Below, one piece after another: positions 63,043-64,000 of a DNA stretch of 64,000 bases. Origin of the DNA: Aquimarina amphilecti. GTDB taxonomy: Bacteria > Bacteroidota > Bacteroidia > Flavobacteriales > Flavobacteriaceae. The first letter of the stretch is position 1. Each line of letters starts with the position of its first letter. The stretch spans positions 186,001-250,000 of the forward strand of contig NZ_FOAB01000005.1 of assembly GCF_900109375.1 (NCBI RefSeq), written 5' to 3'. The notes beneath the pieces were generated by a model. The model searched no databases, was not told where the DNA came from, and saw only the letters and a program-made list of their open reading frames with translations. A program made the position numbers and the translations under genes.

Positions 63043-64000
63043 TTATATGTTTTGAGTAAGCCAATCTCCAACTTCACTTGTCTTATATGCTTTTTGATCT
63101 CCAGCTAAATCTTCGGTAACCACTCCTTCATTTAATGATTTGTCGACTACATCTCGGATAGATTGAGCTTCTTCATTAAGTCCAAAAGCTGTTTCAAACA
63201 TCATAGCTGCAGATAATACTGTTGCCAGCGGATTGGCAATGTCTTTGCCTGCTGCTTGGGGATATGAACCATGGATAGGTTCAAATAGAGCAGTTTTCTC
63301 TCCTAGAGAGGCAGAAGGCATTAATCCCATTGATCCAGATATAACAGAAGCTTCATCGGTAAGAATATCTCCAAATAAATTTTCCGTGATTAATACATCA
63401 TAAGAATTCGGCCACTGCACCAATCGCATGGCTACAGCATCTACAAATTCATAACTAACCTCAACTTCTGGATATTCTTTTTCCATAGCTTGTACTGTTT
63501 CTCTCCATAAACGAGAAGATTCAAGCACATTGGCTTTATCTACACAGCATAGTTTTTTACCACGTGTCATAGCCATTTCAAATCCTTTTTTGGCTAAACG
63601 TTTTACTTCTTCTCTAGTATAAGTACACGTATCATAAGCAGTATCTCCATTATCCTCTCTACCTCTTTTTCCAAAATAAATACCGCTAGTTAATTCGCGA
63701 AGAAAAACTAGATCGGTTCCCTCAATTCTTTCTTGTTTTAAAGGAGATTTATCAATTAGAGAAGGGAATGTAAAAGTTGGTCTTACATTAGCAAATAAAC
63801 CTAATTTTTGGCGCATTTTCAGTAACCCTTGCTCCGGACGCACTTTTGCAGAAGGATCATTATCAAATCTAGGGTGACCAATAGCTCCAAACAGTACAGC
63901 ATCTGCGTTAACACAAATTTCGTGAGTTTCATCGGGATACGGTTCTCCAACCGCGTCAATAGCAGCGGCACCAGTTAATGCCGATGTCCAATTTATTTGG
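63043..64000 (-). CDS. leuB: 3-isopropylmalate dehydrogenase, C-terminal part
   Basis: The frame is open from the window's right edge to the stop at 63043, about 318 residues, lacking only the N-terminus. LeuB motifs are seen: DAVLFGAIGHPRFD, RPEQGLLKMRQ, the LTSGIYFG/RGRED block, CVDKANVL, YDVLITENLFGDILTDEAS and EPIHGSYPQAAGKDIANP. It oxidatively decarboxylates 3-isopropylmalate in leucine synthesis using NAD. The GTG at 63843 is internal and is not the start. Confidence 0.95.
   Translation of the reverse strand, partial: QINWTSALTGAAAIDAVGEPYPDETHEICVNADAVLFGAIGHPRFDNDPSAKVRPEQGLLKMRQKLGLFANVRPTFTFPSLIDKSPLKQERIEGTDLVFLRELTSGIYFGKRGREDNGDTAYDTCTYTREEVKRLAKKGFEMAMTRGKKLCCVDKANVLESSRLWRETVQAMEKEYPEVEVSYEFVDAVAMRLVQWPNSYDVLITENLFGDILTDEASVISGSMGLMPSASLGEKTALFEPIHGSYPQAAGKDIANPLATVLSAAMMFETAFGLNEEAQSIRDVVDKSLNEGVVTEDLAGDQKAYKTSEVGDWLTQNI

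Noticed and set aside
63043..63843. leuB read as a complete 266-residue gene starting at 63843
   Set aside because: That start is an internal GTG (valine of KVRPEQG); the frame stays open with good LeuB sequence to the window edge.

Overview
The window is low-GC, densely coded DNA from a gliding-type Bacteroidetes, almost certainly a member of the Flavobacteriaceae. The evidence is a complete gldKLMN type IX secretion/gliding operon, a type A T9SS sorting domain on a secreted protein, many SPII lipoproteins, and TAnnTTTG-type -7 promoter elements. An Aquimarina-like genus is possible but is only a guess. I see no rRNA, tRNA, CRISPR array, insertion sequence or prophage.

Layout. 1-6.2 kb: a cell-surface/stress locus with a TPR-CHAT protease-like protein, a subtilisin-like lipoprotein, and a divergent ECF sigma factor with a TPR-bearing membrane anti-sigma-like partner. 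6.6-9.4 kb: three tandem orphan lipoproteins, one with a beta-gamma-crystallin domain. 9.5-16.3 kb (minus strand): groESL and the miaB / sigma-54 activator / lptE / TPR / secG run. 16.4-27.2 kb: a membrane protein, topA, an arginase-fold protein with degraded metal ligands, gldKLMN, an FAD oxidoreductase and a DUF983 protein. 27.3-35.8 kb: an ABC-F ATPase, then a MarR regulator beside an RND efflux operon.

35.9-43.9 kb is the most striking part. A tightly packed operon encodes a single-domain response regulator, an H-NOX heme/NO sensor, a histidine kinase, a FIST (NosP-type) sensor, a second kinase, a second FIST sensor, a third kinase, an HPt phosphotransfer protein and a LytTR response regulator. 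Each sensor is followed directly by its own kinase, and the kinases share the same SHDLKSPLR phosphoacceptor motif. The arrangement looks like a three-input NO/redox phosphorelay with one DNA-binding output.

44-61.8 kb: a metzincin-like lipoprotein, a 1319-residue T9SS-secreted protein, and a candidate exopolysaccharide locus. That locus holds a TPR + beta-barrel outer-membrane protein, two STAS proteins, a flippase, GT4 and GT2 glycosyltransferases, a large membrane protein, an Ig-like periplasmic protein and a clan-A glycoside hydrolase. By eye I find 13-bp boxes resembling the known LytTR/AlgR site (CCGTTCGTC), repeated every 21 bp, with the last box 40-41 bp upstream of a -7-like element. 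They lie before the signalling operon itself and before five further transcription units of this region. I therefore propose that the H-NOX/FIST/HPt/LytTR relay controls its own operon and the adjacent polysaccharide and surface-protein genes. The GT2 gene appears broken by a one-base frameshift. The window ends with manA and a partial leuB.
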